A stretch of 64,000 nucleotides of DNA from JAJFJD01 sp965228695. Its GTDB lineage: Bacteria; Pseudomonadota; Alphaproteobacteria; UBA8366. Below are positions 16,484-25,911 of the stretch, piece by piece. Numbering within the stretch: the first letter of the stretch is position 1; each line of letters opens with the position of its first letter. The stretch spans positions 2,666,001-2,730,000 of the forward strand of contig CBDDIB010000002.1 in NCBI GenBank assembly GCA_965228695.1. Reading direction: 5' to 3'. The position numbers and the translations under genes are program-made. Below the pieces are notes generated by a model, which saw only the letters and a program-made list of their open reading frames with translations, was not told where the DNA came from and did not search any database.

Positions 16484-19400
16484 ATGTCCGGTCGTTCTTC
16501 CACGGCAGCCAGCAAGCCGGCGAAAACCGCCGCGCCCAAAGGGGCGAAGGTGTCTGCCAAGCCGGTGGCGAAAGCGGCCAAACCCGCAAAAGCGCCCAAG
16601 AAGAAACCGGCCAAGTCCGCCGCCAATTCGCCAGGCGTGCCTCTCTTCATCGCGGAAAAGCTGCCCGAACGAAACGGCAGTGAGCGAATTTCCATCAAGG
16701 TCGAGGGGTTGCTGGCGGGGGCGCGCCTGTCGCGGGGCCAGAACAACGGCGATCGGACCTGGTCGCTCAATTCCGACGAGTTGGACAATCTGCTCTACAA
16801 ACCCGTGGAACCGGATTTTCCTCCGCACTCTTTGACGGTTCGCGTCGTCAATGTGGAAGACGGTTTCGCGAATACGCTTGCGCTTTTCGATGTTGATGTC
16901 GCCCCGGAGGCTGCGGTTGGCGGCGGGGCGGCGGAGGCCGATTCCGGGAAATCGTCGGCGCGGAAATCGTCGGCACGGCCGGAAATGGCGGCGCTCGAAG
17001 CACGGCTCCTGGCCGAGGCCGAGGCGAAAATCGCCGCGGTCAAGGCGGAGGCGGCAGCCGAGACCGAGCGGCGCGTCATGGAAGCGCTGCAAAGTGTCGA
17101 AAGCGACGAGGGCGATGACGACAGCCGCCTAAAGGAAGCCGAAGCCGCCTGGGCCGCCAACACGGAAGCGCAGGTCGCCGAGGCGAAGGCGGCTGCCGAT
17201 GCCGAGATAAAGAAGCTCGCGGCGAAGCTTCAGGAGTTGGAAGCGGCAGCGGCGAAAGCGGGGGATGCGGACGCGAAGGGCTCCACCTCCGCGATGAAGG
17301 CGCAAGTCGATGCTGCCGAATCTAAAGCCCGGGTGGCCGAGCAGGCGGTTGCCTATACCAAACAGGCATTGGCGGAAATGACGGGACGGGCCGAACAGGC
17401 CGAGTCGGCGTTGGAGAACTTCAAGGGCGTCGACGACCTGTCGCACGAGCAAACCAAAGCGATCTCGGTTTTGGAACAGAAACTGGAATCGGTGCAAGCC
17501 GATCTCACCGTGGCGCAAGCGGCCCTGCAAAAGACGAGTGCCGGCTCTGCGGCGAGCGCCGAGATGGATGCGCAGGTCAAGGCCCTGCAAAAGGAATTGA
17601 AGGCCGCGCAATCGGTCCTGGACAAACGCGGGGCCGAGAATGTCGCGCTGGAAGAGGAAGCACAGGCGCTTGGCGACCAACTGGCGGCGATGAAGGCAGC
17701 CCATGATTCGGATGAGGCCGACGTCGTCTCGACCGCGGAGTTGGAGGCCGACTCGCTACGGGATGAGCTGAAAGCGGCACGGTCGTCGCTAGCCGACCGG
17801 GACCGCGATCTGGCGGGGCTGGAAGAGCGAATGCAGTCGCTGCGCGACGAACTGGTCGCCGCCCAGGTCGCCTTGCAGGAGCAAGAGGCGAAAACGTCTT
17901 CGACCGCCGCGTTGGAGGAACGACACGCCAAAGCCGCGGCGGCGGCGGCGCAGGAGTTGGAGGCGGCGAAAGCGGAATTGCAGTCCGTGCGCGCGGATTT
18001 GGAAGCGGCCCAGACGGCGTTGGCGGAGAAAGAGGCCCAGGCGTCTTCGGTCGCCACTCTCGAAGAGCAGCACGCGGAAGCGGTGGCTGCCGCGGGGCAG
18101 GAACTGGAGTCGGTCCAGAGCCAATTGGAAGCCGTCCAGGCCGAATTGGCCGCGAAGGAGTCGGATGCATCGGTGGCGCGGCAGGAACTCAAGGAAGCGC
18201 TGCGCGCCGAACACAATCAGCAAATGGAGAAGTTGCGCGAAGACCACACGGCGGAACTGTCGCAGAAGGTCGCCGACGTCGAACAGCGCATCGAGGCGGA
18301 AATCGAAGAACGGCTGAACGCGGCCCGGTCCGAATGGGGACAGGAGGTCGAGGACGCGGTCCAGCAAACGGTTTCCCAGGCGACTGAAACCGCCGTAGCG
18401 AACGCGAAAACCGAGTGGGAATCGGCGCATCAGGAAGAAGTGGCCGCTGCGCTCGCGGCGCGCGAGGACGAAGAGAAGCAGCGCCTGGCGGCGGCGCGGA
18501 CCGGATGGGAAGAGGCACAGGCGGCGGTGCTCGAGGAGCGCGAAACCCTGTGGCGCAAGGACATGGAAACGCGTCTCGAAGAGGCGGAGCAAACCTGGAA
18601 GGCCGAGGAAGAGAAGCGCGCCGAAGCGGCAAAGGCGGCGTGGGAGGAATCTCAGCACGAGTATCTGGCCGAGCGCGACGGTCTGCAGAAGATCGAACTC
18701 GAGGAGCGCCTTCAGGAGTCGCGGGTGCAATGGCTGGCCGAAGAAGAAGCCCGGCTCGCCGCCGTGCGTGGCGAATGGGAAGCGGCTCAGAAACAAGCGC
18801 TGGCGGACCGCGACGCCTACTGGCAGGCGGAACTCGACAAGCGCCTGGCGGACGGGGCGGACGGTGAGTCCCCGCAATCCGTAATGCCGCCGCCGGCGGA
18901 AATCGTGACACCGGATGAAAAACCGAGAGTTTCGGTACCGGACGAGACGCCGAAGGATCCTGATTCGGACGCGCCCTTGCCGGTGGGGCCGGCCGACCCC
19001 GACGCCGCTGAAACGCCGCCGGCTTCGGCCGCGCAGCCGGACCCGCACAAGCCGGTCTGGATCGACGGCAGCGAATGGCAATTGCGCGATGCGCCGGCCG
19101 AGGAAGAGAAAAAGGCCGGCACCGTGATTGGCGTGACGGCACGCAGCACTGCCGAGGGAATCGGCGCGGCGTTCGGAGCCTTCAAGTCGCGTAGATTGAA
19201 ACGCGCGGCCACGCTAGCCGCGGTGATCGCCGCGGGTGTCTTCTTATACCCGTATGTCAAACCGATGCTTGGCGGCTTGGGGCCGCTGAGCTCGACGATC
19301 GCCGCCAAGGTTGAGTCCTTCGCCAAAGGCGCTGGCGCTGATGGCGGGGCCGCCACGACAAGCGGCGGCGGGGGCGGCGGCGCGTCTGCGGTCTACCTGC

Positions 19401-19582
19401 GTTCCAGCGCGGTGAATATGCGGGGTGGCCCGTCGATGGAGGCGACGGTTGTCGGCGTGGTGCAGCAAGGCGCCAAAATCCGGCGGATAGAAAAGCAAGC
19501 GAACTGGGTCCGAATCCGAACCGCCAAGGGCAAGACCGGTTGGATCCATAACTCGCTGGTTAGCGACCGTCCGGTCCGATGA
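16484..19582 (+). CDS. Large membrane-anchored coiled-coil protein with Lys/Ala-rich N-terminus, cadherin-like module and SH3b tail
   Basis: 1032 residues; not recognised as a named family. Domains in order: residues 1-50 are basic and rich in K-P-A-K; about 68-140 resemble the VCBS/cadherin-like module of large adhesins (SIKVEGLLAGARLS, GQNNGDRTWSLNSDELDNL); about 165-800 form a long Ala/Glu/Gln-rich coiled coil; about 800-900 are proline-rich and acidic; a single transmembrane helix lies near 905-925 (AATLAAVIAAGVFLYPYV); a glycine-rich linker leads to a bacterial SH3 domain at about 966-1030 (YLRSSAVNMRGGPS, WVRIRTAKGKTGWIHN). The lack of an N-terminal signal and the late helix suggest a cytoplasmic coil with a periplasmic SH3b that may touch peptidoglycan. 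ATG start with TGAGG upstream. An envelope, polarity or chromosome-tethering role is inference only. Confidence 0.8.
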   Translation: MSGRSSTAASKPAKTAAPKGAKVSAKPVAKAAKPAKAPKKKPAKSAANSPGVPLFIAEKLPERNGSERISIKVEGLLAGARLSRGQNNGDRTWSLNSDELDNLLYKPVEPDFPPHSLTVRVVNVEDGFANTLALFDVDVAPEAAVGGGAAEADSGKSSARKSSARPEMAALEARLLAEAEAKIAAVKAEAAAETERRVMEALQSVESDEGDDDSRLKEAEAAWAANTEAQVAEAKAAADAEIKKLAAKLQELEAAAAKAGDADAKGSTSAMKAQVDAAESKARVAEQAVAYTKQALAEMTGRAEQAESALENFKGVDDLSHEQTKAISVLEQKLESVQADLTVAQAALQKTSAGSAASAEMDAQVKALQKELKAAQSVLDKRGAENVALEEEAQALGDQLAAMKAAHDSDEADVVSTAELEADSLRDELKAARSSLADRDRDLAGLEERMQSLRDELVAAQVALQEQEAKTSSTAALEERHAKAAAAAAQELEAAKAELQSVRADLEAAQTALAEKEAQASSVATLEEQHAEAVAAAGQELESVQSQLEAVQAELAAKESDASVARQELKEALRAEHNQQMEKLREDHTAELSQKVADVEQRIEAEIEERLNAARSEWGQEVEDAVQQTVSQATETAVANAKTEWESAHQEEVAAALAAREDEEKQRLAAARTGWEEAQAAVLEERETLWRKDMETRLEEAEQTWKAEEEKRAEAAKAAWEESQHEYLAERDGLQKIELEERLQESRVQWLAEEEARLAAVRGEWEAAQKQALADRDAYWQAELDKRLADGADGESPQSVMPPPAEIVTPDEKPRVSVPDETPKDPDSDAPLPVGPADPDAAETPPASAAQPDPHKPVWIDGSEWQLRDAPAEEEKKAGTVIGVTARSTAEGIGAAFGAFKSRRLKRAATLAAVIAAGVFLYPYVKPMLGGLGPLSSTIAAKVESFAKGAGADGGAATTSGGGGGGASAVYLRSSAVNMRGGPSMEATVVGVVQQGAKIRRIEKQANWVRIRTAKGKTGWIHNSLVSDRPVR
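18416..18847 (+). repeat. Coiled-coil repeats with Trp every 15 residues
   Basis: Within the coiled-coil gene, codons for residues 645-788 hold two complete 45-residue repeats (675-719 and 720-764), preceded by a 30-residue partial copy and followed by a 24-residue partial copy. Each full copy opens W-E-E and contains a W-x-A-E-E-E segment 30 residues later. Trp occurs at 645, 675, 690, 705, 720, 750, 765 and 780: eight of the ten positions on a 15-residue grid. Upstream, around residues 450-550, a different 49-residue (seven-heptad) duplication is visible. Confidence 0.7.
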
Positions 19583-19601
19583 CGCTCTAGAGGTCTCAAA
19601 A

Positions 19602-19633
19602 CAGAAAAATCGCCGCCCCGATTAGGGGCGGCG
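19602..19633 (-). terminator. Intrinsic terminator of the small minus-strand unit
   Basis: A perfect nine-base-pair GC stem (CGCCGCCCC with GGGGCGGCG) over a five-base loop at 19611-19633. On the minus strand it is followed by ATTTTTCTGTTTT, a good U-tract. The orientation shows that it ends a leftward transcript, namely the 26-codon gene at 19711-19791. It may also act weakly on the convergent coiled-coil gene. Confidence 0.75.
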
Positions 19634-19710
19634 AGTGTTGAAACCGTTTGGTGGCACCACGGCATCTTAAGGGGCCGCGTGTGCACATGTTCGCTTGTGA
19701 CAGCGAAGCG

Positions 19711-19791
19711 TCAGAGCGTGATCGAACCGTAGTTGTCCAATCCACTCACCGTCGCCATCGCGGCGAACACCGTCACCAAGGGTTTAGACAT
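19711..19791 (-). CDS. Small open reading frame, 26-residue peptide, unknown function
   Basis: ATG at 19789-19791 is preceded, eight bases away, by AAAGGAGGT, an almost perfect Shine-Dalgarno and the strongest one in the window. The frame ends at TGA (19711-19713). The peptide starts MSKPLVTVFAAMATVSG and ends LDNYGSITL: a short basic start, a hydrophobic stretch of about 14 residues and a polar tail. The gene is bracketed by a candidate promoter and an intrinsic terminator on the same strand, so it forms a compact transcription unit of about 220 bases. Possible roles are a small membrane peptide, a leader peptide or a peptide precursor. No family is recognised. Confidence 0.6.
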   Translation of the reverse strand: MSKPLVTVFAAMATVSGLDNYGSITL

Positions 19792-19828
19792 TCGACCACC
19801 TCCTTTCGATTGTTGATCCAGAGTGCGA

Positions 19829-19858
19829 AAGATCGCTTTGAGTCGCAGGGCATGTCAA
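19829..19858 (-). promoter_or_regulatory. Candidate sigma-70 promoter of the 26-codon gene
   Basis: On the minus strand a perfect TTGACA (19853-19858) is followed after 18 bases by GATCTT (19829-19834), a partial -10. Predicted start near 19822, about 30 bases before the ATG. The -35 match and position fit; the -10 is weak. Confidence 0.5.
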
Positions 19859-20016
19859 GCACGACTCGACACGCGTCGGCATCGTGAATTGGCTGGTCGA
19901 GGGCGGCCGCTGTCGATTCGGCGCACATTTCAGTGTCGCGGCCGAAACGGTGTACACTGACGCAAATCCAAATTTGGCTGGTAGGTGTTCCCTGAAGTAA
20001 GTGCTGGGAGACGGCA

Positions 20017-21735
20017 ATGCATGAAACAGTGATTCGCGGCGGGACGATCGTCGACGGCGACGGCGCCGCGCCCTATTCGGGCGACATTGCGATCGACGAC
20101 GGGCGCATCATTTTGGTCGGCGGTAAGGCCGGGCCGGGCCGCCGGGAGATCGATGCCGATGGCCTTTTGGTCGCACCCGGATGGGTCGATGTCCACACGC
20201 ACTACGATGGGCAGGCGACCTGGGACCCGATTCTCGCCCCGTCGTCCTGGCACGGCGTGACGACGGCCATGTTCGGCAACTGCGGCGTTGGCTTCGCGCC
20301 GGTGCGCAGGGAGGATCATCAGGAACTCATCGATCTCATGGAAGCGATCGAGGAGATTCCCGGCACCGCATTGGCCGAGGGGGTCCGCTACGATTGGGAG
20401 AGTTTTCCGGAGTTTCTGGACGCGTTGGAGCGTCAGCCCCGCACGATCGATGTCGCGGCGCAGATCGCGCACAACCCGCTCCGCGTTTACATCATGGGCG
20501 AACGTGCCATTCGGCGCGAACCGGCGACCGCCGACGATATCGCAATCATGCGCGACCTGACCGAGGAAGCCATGGCCGCCGGCGCCTTCGGCTTCACCAC
20601 ATCGCGCACCAACTCTCATAAGACCCTGACCGGCGATTTTGTCCCGGGCCGATATTCCGAGGTCGATGAGCTGATCGGCATCGGATCGTGCCTGGCGAAG
20701 TTCGGGTATGGCGCGTTCGGGATGAACAGCGATTTCGACGACGAAGAAGGCGAGCTTGCCTGGGTCGCCGACCTCGCCCGGAAGACCGGCCGCCCCGTGT
20801 GGTTCCTTATCACGCACGGCGCCTACGACCCCGGCCGGTGGCGGCGGTTGCTCGATGGTATCCACAAGGCGCGCGAGACGGGCGCGCCGGTGGCGGCGCA
20901 GGTTGCCTGCCGTCCCGTCGGCGTGCTGCTCGGCGTCGGCGCGACGCTGACACCCTTCTCGGCGCGCGAAGCGTTTCAGGAATTGCGCGACCTTTCGCCC
21001 GAGGACCGGCTTGGCCGCATGCGCGACCCGGAAGTCCGCGACCGCATCCTCAAGTCGCCCCTGTCGGATGCCGCGATGGCCCGGCTGTCGCCGTCGCGGG
21101 TACGCGCGACGACCATGTGGCACCGGATGTATACCTTCGGCCCCGACGTGGATTACGAGCCGTCCGAGGACCGCTGCGTCGAAACAATCGCGTCGCGCAG
21201 TAACCAGACCGCCGAGGAGGTCGCCTACGACTACATCGTCGAAGGCCTCGACCGGTTCCTATACTGCCCGGTCTCCAACTACGTGGATGGTAACCTCGAT
21301 TCGACACGCGAATTGCTGATGGACCCGGCGACATTGTCGGCCCTCAGCGATGGCGGTGCCCATTGCGGCTCGGTCGTCGATGCCAGCATGCCGACCTATC
21401 TGCTGACTCATTGGGCACGCGACCGCAGCCGCGGGCCCCGTATTCCGCTGGAAACGGTGGTGAAGGCGCAGACGTCGGAGACGGCGGATTTCTTCGGTTT
21501 GTCCGACCGGGGACGGCTCGCGCCGGGGCTTCGGGCGGATATCAACGTCATCGACCATGCCGGCCTCACCATTCACGCGCCCCGTCTCGTGCAGGATTTG
21601 CCGGCGGGCGGCCAACGTCTGGTGCAGGGGGTGGATGGCTACGTCGCCACCTTCGTCGGCGGCGAGCCGGTCTTCGAGAATGGCGAGCATACCGGCGCGT
21701 TGCCCGGCCGCTTGGTCCGGGCCGGCCAAGTCTAA
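20017..21735 (+). CDS. N-acyl-D-amino-acid deacylase (amidohydrolase)
   Basis: 572-residue metal-dependent amidohydrolase of the D-aminoacylase/D-glutamate deacylase group, which removes acyl groups from N-acyl-D-amino acids. The N-terminus has the family start VIRGGTIVDGDGAAPYSGDIAIDDGRI split by domain, metal-binding H60-T-H62 in GWVDVHTHYDGQ, the conserved FGNCGVGFAP, and later LSDGGAHCGSVVD carrying the catalytic Asp. The family's usual length is 480-580. GGGAG lies before the ATG. A ten-base palindrome CCAAATTTGG (19968-19977) lies in its upstream region. The exact acyl substrate is unknown; related enzymes also act on other cyclic amides. Confidence 0.85.
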   Translation: MHETVIRGGTIVDGDGAAPYSGDIAIDDGRIILVGGKAGPGRREIDADGLLVAPGWVDVHTHYDGQATWDPILAPSSWHGVTTAMFGNCGVGFAPVRREDHQELIDLMEAIEEIPGTALAEGVRYDWESFPEFLDALERQPRTIDVAAQIAHNPLRVYIMGERAIRREPATADDIAIMRDLTEEAMAAGAFGFTTSRTNSHKTLTGDFVPGRYSEVDELIGIGSCLAKFGYGAFGMNSDFDDEEGELAWVADLARKTGRPVWFLITHGAYDPGRWRRLLDGIHKARETGAPVAAQVACRPVGVLLGVGATLTPFSAREAFQELRDLSPEDRLGRMRDPEVRDRILKSPLSDAAMARLSPSRVRATTMWHRMYTFGPDVDYEPSEDRCVETIASRSNQTAEEVAYDYIVEGLDRFLYCPVSNYVDGNLDSTRELLMDPATLSALSDGGAHCGSVVDASMPTYLLTHWARDRSRGPRIPLETVVKAQTSETADFFGLSDRGRLAPGLRADINVIDHAGLTIHAPRLVQDLPAGGQRLVQGVDGYVATFVGGEPVFENGEHTGALPGRLVRAGQV

Positions 21736-21773
21736 CCTGCCGCCGATTTGCATATGGTTCTGGGGTGGGAGGA

Positions 21774-21849
21774 TGGTGCCCGCGGAGAGACTCGAACTCC
21801 CGACCTGAGGTTTACAAAACCCCTGCTCTACCAACTGAGCTACACGGGC
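21774..21849 (-). tRNA. tRNA-Thr(UGU)
   Basis: A complete 76-base cloverleaf on the minus strand with encoded CCA. The acceptor GCCCGTG pairs with CGCGGGC, the D arm is GCTCAGTTGGTAGAGC, the anticodon loop is TTTGTAA (anticodon UGU) and the T loop is TTCGAGT. It lies just past the deacylase stop, head to head with no gene between. In many bacteria this tRNA neighbours the Tyr-Gly tRNA and tuf genes; here it is 2.3 kb away and inverted. Confidence 0.95.
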
Positions 21850-21956
21850 ACTGGCATCAGTTTTGACGAGCCATCCTCTACTCCGGCGGCCTCGGCCTGT
21901 CCAGCCCTTCGTAAGGGGCCGGACCGGATCGGCGATCAGACTAGAACGGCAGGGTT

Positions 21957-23183
21957 TTAGAGACTCTTAAAGTCGATCTTTGCGTCCCGGTCCAAGTGCC
22001 GCGTCATCGGCGGCATCTCGGATTTCAGGCCGCTGGCGCAGTTGAACAGGACGACGCGGTCCTTGGGACCGACCCGGCCGCGCTTCAGCTCCTGGCGATA
22101 GGCGACGAAACAGGCGGTGCCCTCCGGGCCCAGATGCACGCCGTCTTCCCGCGCCACCTCGAGCCGGGCTTCGGCGACCTCGTCGTCGTCGACCGCCGAG
22201 CCGAACCCGCCGCTGTCGCGCATCACCTGAAGGCAGAGAAAATCGCCGAAGGGTTTTGGCACGCGGACGCCGTGCAGGTCGGTGGTCACCGGGTCCCAGG
22301 GTTCCACGACCTCACTGTGCCCTTCGTCGAAGGCCTTCACCAAGGGACCGCAGCGGGTCGATTGGACGGCGACCATGCGCGGCCGTTTGTTGCCAATGAG
22401 GCCGAGGGCGCCGAGTTCCTCGAACGCCTTCCACATGCCGATCAGGCCGGTCCCGCCGCCGGTCGGGTAGAAGATCACGTCGGGCACGTCCCAGCCGAGT
22501 TGCTCGGCGATCTCCAGGCCCATCGTCTTCTTGCCTTCGATCCGATACGGCTCCTTCAAGGTCGAGGCGTCGTACCAGCCCATCTCCTCGGTGCCGGCTG
22601 CCACGATTGCGCCGCAATGGTTGATCAGGCCGTTGACCCGCCAGGTCTTGGCGCCTTGCAGGGCGATCTCGCGGACGGTGACCTCCGGCGCGTCTTCCGG
22701 GCAGAAGACGAACGTCTCGATCCCGGCGCGGCTGCAATAGGCGGCGAGCGCGGCGCCCGCGTTTCCGGCGGTCGGCATGGCGGCCCGGGTCACGCCGAAG
22801 GATTTCAGCATGGCAACGGCGACGGCCAGCCCGCGCGCCTTGAAGCTGCCGGTCGGCATGCGGCCTTCGTCCTTGACCAGGATCTCGCCGCCGCCGAGCT
22901 TTCCGGCCATGCCGGGCAGGGGGATCAGCGGGGTCATCGGTTCGCCCAGGCTGATAATGTCCGAGACGCTGCGCATCGGCAGCAGTTCCCGGTAGCGCCA
23001 CATCTCCGCCGGCCGTTCCGCCAGCCGCTGCTTCGTCAGGCTCGCCTTCACCGCGTCCAGGTCGTAGCGCACCAACAGGGGTTTGCCCGCCCGGGAAAAC
23101 GTCTGAAGGGTGTCGGCATCATGATTTTCCCCCGTGGCGCTGCATTCCAAGTGGGTGACATAACATCTATCGTCGGCGGACAT
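21957..23183 (-). CDS. Threonine synthase-like PLP enzyme
   Basis: 408 residues from the ATG at 23183, which has AAGGA seven bases upstream and follows rlmB by eight bases. The frame stays open upstream through rlmB, but that extension is a shadow. The PLP lysine is Lys115 in TGSFKARGLA, followed by the phosphate-binding/substrate loop PTAGNAGAALAAY and the later YPTGGGTGLIG. The N-terminus (THLECSATGE) resembles the zinc-ribbon-like start of archaeal-type threonine synthases. It would convert O-phosphohomoserine to threonine, but this fold also includes cysteate synthase and other PLP lyases, so it need not be the housekeeping ThrC. Confidence 0.8.
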   Translation of the reverse strand: MSADDRCYVTHLECSATGENHDADTLQTFSRAGKPLLVRYDLDAVKASLTKQRLAERPAEMWRYRELLPMRSVSDIISLGEPMTPLIPLPGMAGKLGGGEILVKDEGRMPTGSFKARGLAVAVAMLKSFGVTRAAMPTAGNAGAALAAYCSRAGIETFVFCPEDAPEVTVREIALQGAKTWRVNGLINHCGAIVAAGTEEMGWYDASTLKEPYRIEGKKTMGLEIAEQLGWDVPDVIFYPTGGGTGLIGMWKAFEELGALGLIGNKRPRMVAVQSTRCGPLVKAFDEGHSEVVEPWDPVTTDLHGVRVPKPFGDFLCLQVMRDSGGFGSAVDDDEVAEARLEVAREDGVHLGPEGTACFVAYRQELKRGRVGPKDRVVLFNCASGLKSEMPPMTRHLDRDAKIDFKSL

Positions 23184-23191
23184 GGCATTCC

Positions 23192-23980
23192 TTATGCGTT
23201 GAGGCGGACGGACAGGGCATACAGGGCGACGGCCGCGGCCGCCGAGACGTTCAGGCTGGGGATCGGGCCGGTCATCGGCAGCCGCAAGAGGAGATCGCAG
23301 CGCTCCGCGGTCAGGCGCCGGAGCCCGGACCCTTCCGCGCCGAGAACGAGCACCAGTTTGCCGTCGATCGTCGTGTCGGCAATCGAGGTGTCGGCCTCCG
23401 AGTCGAGCCCGAGGATCCAGAAATCCGCCTGTTTGAGGGTTTTCAGGCCGCGGTCGAGATTCGTCACCGTTACGAGCGGGATATGTTCCAGCGCGCCGCT
23501 CGCCGCCTTGGCAAGGGCGCCGGTCACGGGCGGGGCGTGCCGTTCCGGCATGATCAGGGCGCGCGCGCCGAAGGCGGCGGCGCTGCGCAGGATGGCGCCG
23601 ACATTCTGCGGATCGGTCACCTGATCCAGCACGAGCAGCAATCCGGAGTCGGATACCGAAGCGGCCACGTCCTCCAGGGCGGGCGCGGGCAGGGGGGACG
23701 CTTGAAGCGCTATGCCCTGATGGACGGCGCCCTCGGGCATCAGCGACTCGATCATCCCGCGCTCGGCGGTTTCGGGCTTGGCCTCCGGGCATTCGGCCCG
23801 AAGGCGCTCGGCCGCCTGAGGCGTCGCGAGGAGCCGGGAGACCTGGCGGGCCGGATTCTTGAGGGCCGCGGCCACCGCATGGTGGCCGTAAAGCCAATGC
23901 CCGGCCGCGCCGCCCCGGGGACCGCGGCGGCGCTTTGCCGCATGTGGTCGCTTTCCGCGCCCTGCCTTGATTTTTGCCAT
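23192..23980 (-). CDS. rlmB: 23S rRNA 2'-O-methyltransferase, RlmB/TrmH (SpoU) family
   Basis: 262 residues. The basic N-terminus and GHWLYGHHAVAAALKNP mark the RlmB-type substrate-binding domain. The C-terminal SPOUT knot is seen in LVLDQVTDPQNVGAILRSAAAFGA, LVLGAEGSGLRRLT and PMTGPIPSLNVSAAAAVALY, split here by motif. RlmB methylates G2251 of 23S rRNA. It lies divergently beside tRNA-Tyr, as in many alphaproteobacteria. Its stop is eight bases before the threonine-synthase-like gene, so the pair is probably one transcript. Confidence 0.9.
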   Translation of the reverse strand: MAKIKAGRGKRPHAAKRRRGPRGGAAGHWLYGHHAVAAALKNPARQVSRLLATPQAAERLRAECPEAKPETAERGMIESLMPEGAVHQGIALQASPLPAPALEDVAASVSDSGLLLVLDQVTDPQNVGAILRSAAAFGARALIMPERHAPPVTGALAKAASGALEHIPLVTVTNLDRGLKTLKQADFWILGLDSEADTSIADTTIDGKLVLVLGAEGSGLRRLTAERCDLLLRLPMTGPIPSLNVSAAAAVALYALSVRLNA

Positions 23981-24092
23981 GACCGACCTTACTATTTCTT
24001 AAGCCACAGATACGCAACTCGCGCGTCGACGCCAATTCGGCGAAAGATGCGGGGGCGGCGTCTTTTGTGCTACTTGGATTGCGGTTTGGGCG

Positions 24093-24120
24093 TTGACAAT
24101 CAGTGGTAAATCACGATTAT
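24093..24120 (+). promoter_or_regulatory. Promoter for tRNA-Tyr, tRNA-Gly and tuf
   Basis: Perfect TTGACA (24093-24098), 16-base spacer, GATTAT (24115-24120, four of six matches to the -10). It predicts a start about 30 bases before tRNA-Tyr. The following tRNAs and tuf lie on the same strand with no clear terminator between, so it probably drives the whole unit. Confidence 0.6.
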
Positions 24121-24156
24121 GCGCACTCCGCCGTCGCGGTAAAAACGCGCGGGGCC

Positions 24157-24242
24157 GGAGGGGTGCCTGAGTGGTTAAAAGGGACGGGCTGTAAACCCGT
24201 TGACGAAAGTCTACGTTGGTTCGAATCCAACCCCCTCCACCA
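24157..24242 (+). tRNA. tRNA-Tyr(GUA)
   Basis: 86-base class II tRNA with long variable arm and encoded CCA. Acceptor GGAGGGG pairs with CCCCTCC; the anticodon stem is ACGGG/CCCGT with loop CTGTAAA (anticodon GUA). First gene of the tRNA-tuf unit. Confidence 0.97.
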
Positions 24243-24331
24243 CTGGTCCGGCGGGCGTGTTTTGATTGGGTGAGATTGGACGGCAAATCCGGTGAATGAG
24301 GCAAAGAGGTAGCGGGTCCGAATTGAGATGT

Positions 24332-24407
24332 GCGGACGTCGTATAATGGCTTATTACCCCAGCCTTCCAAGCTGGAGATGCGGGTTCGATTCCCGCCGTC
24401 CGCTCCA
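24332..24407 (+). tRNA. tRNA-Gly(UCC)
   Basis: 76-base cloverleaf with encoded CCA. Acceptor GCGGACG pairs with CGTCCGC; the anticodon stem is CCAGC/GCTGG with loop CTTCCAA (anticodon UCC). It stands 89 bases after tRNA-Tyr and 128 bases before tuf. Confidence 0.97.
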
Positions 24408-24535
24408 ATTTGTGCACGCGGCATGCGCGACGGGCTGAAGAATTAGAGAGTGACATTATATATAGGGCTGCCGCGACGCGCGCCCTACGGGATTTAGGAA
24501 ACATCCGCAGGCTAACCAGTAGAAAGAAGTAGGCA

Positions 24536-25726
<1,191 letters not shown>

Positions 25727-25772
25727 GGATCGAACAAGGAGTGAGGCCGGGCTTCCGGCAGCATGTGTTTCT

Positions 25773-25848
25773 AGGAGTGTAGCTCAATTGGTAGAGCGTC
25801 GGTCTCCAAAACCGAAGGTTGCGGGTTCGAGTCCCTCCACTCCTGCCA
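25773..25848 (+). tRNA. tRNA-Trp(CCA)
   Basis: 76-base cloverleaf with encoded CCA, located between tuf and secE in the usual alphaproteobacterial order. Acceptor AGGAGTG pairs with CACTCCT; the anticodon loop is CTCCAAA (anticodon CCA). Confidence 0.97.
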
Positions 25849-25911
25849 GATTGAGCGGGCCGTCCTCTTTAGGCGGCCGTAAACCAGGATAGACGGGACA
25901 GTATCATCGCC

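Noticed and set aside
21957..24035. 692-codon minus-strand frame joining the threonine-synthase-like gene to sequence upstream
   Set aside because: The upstream 284 codons are an off-frame reading of rlmB; the real start is the ATG at 23183 with its own ribosome site.
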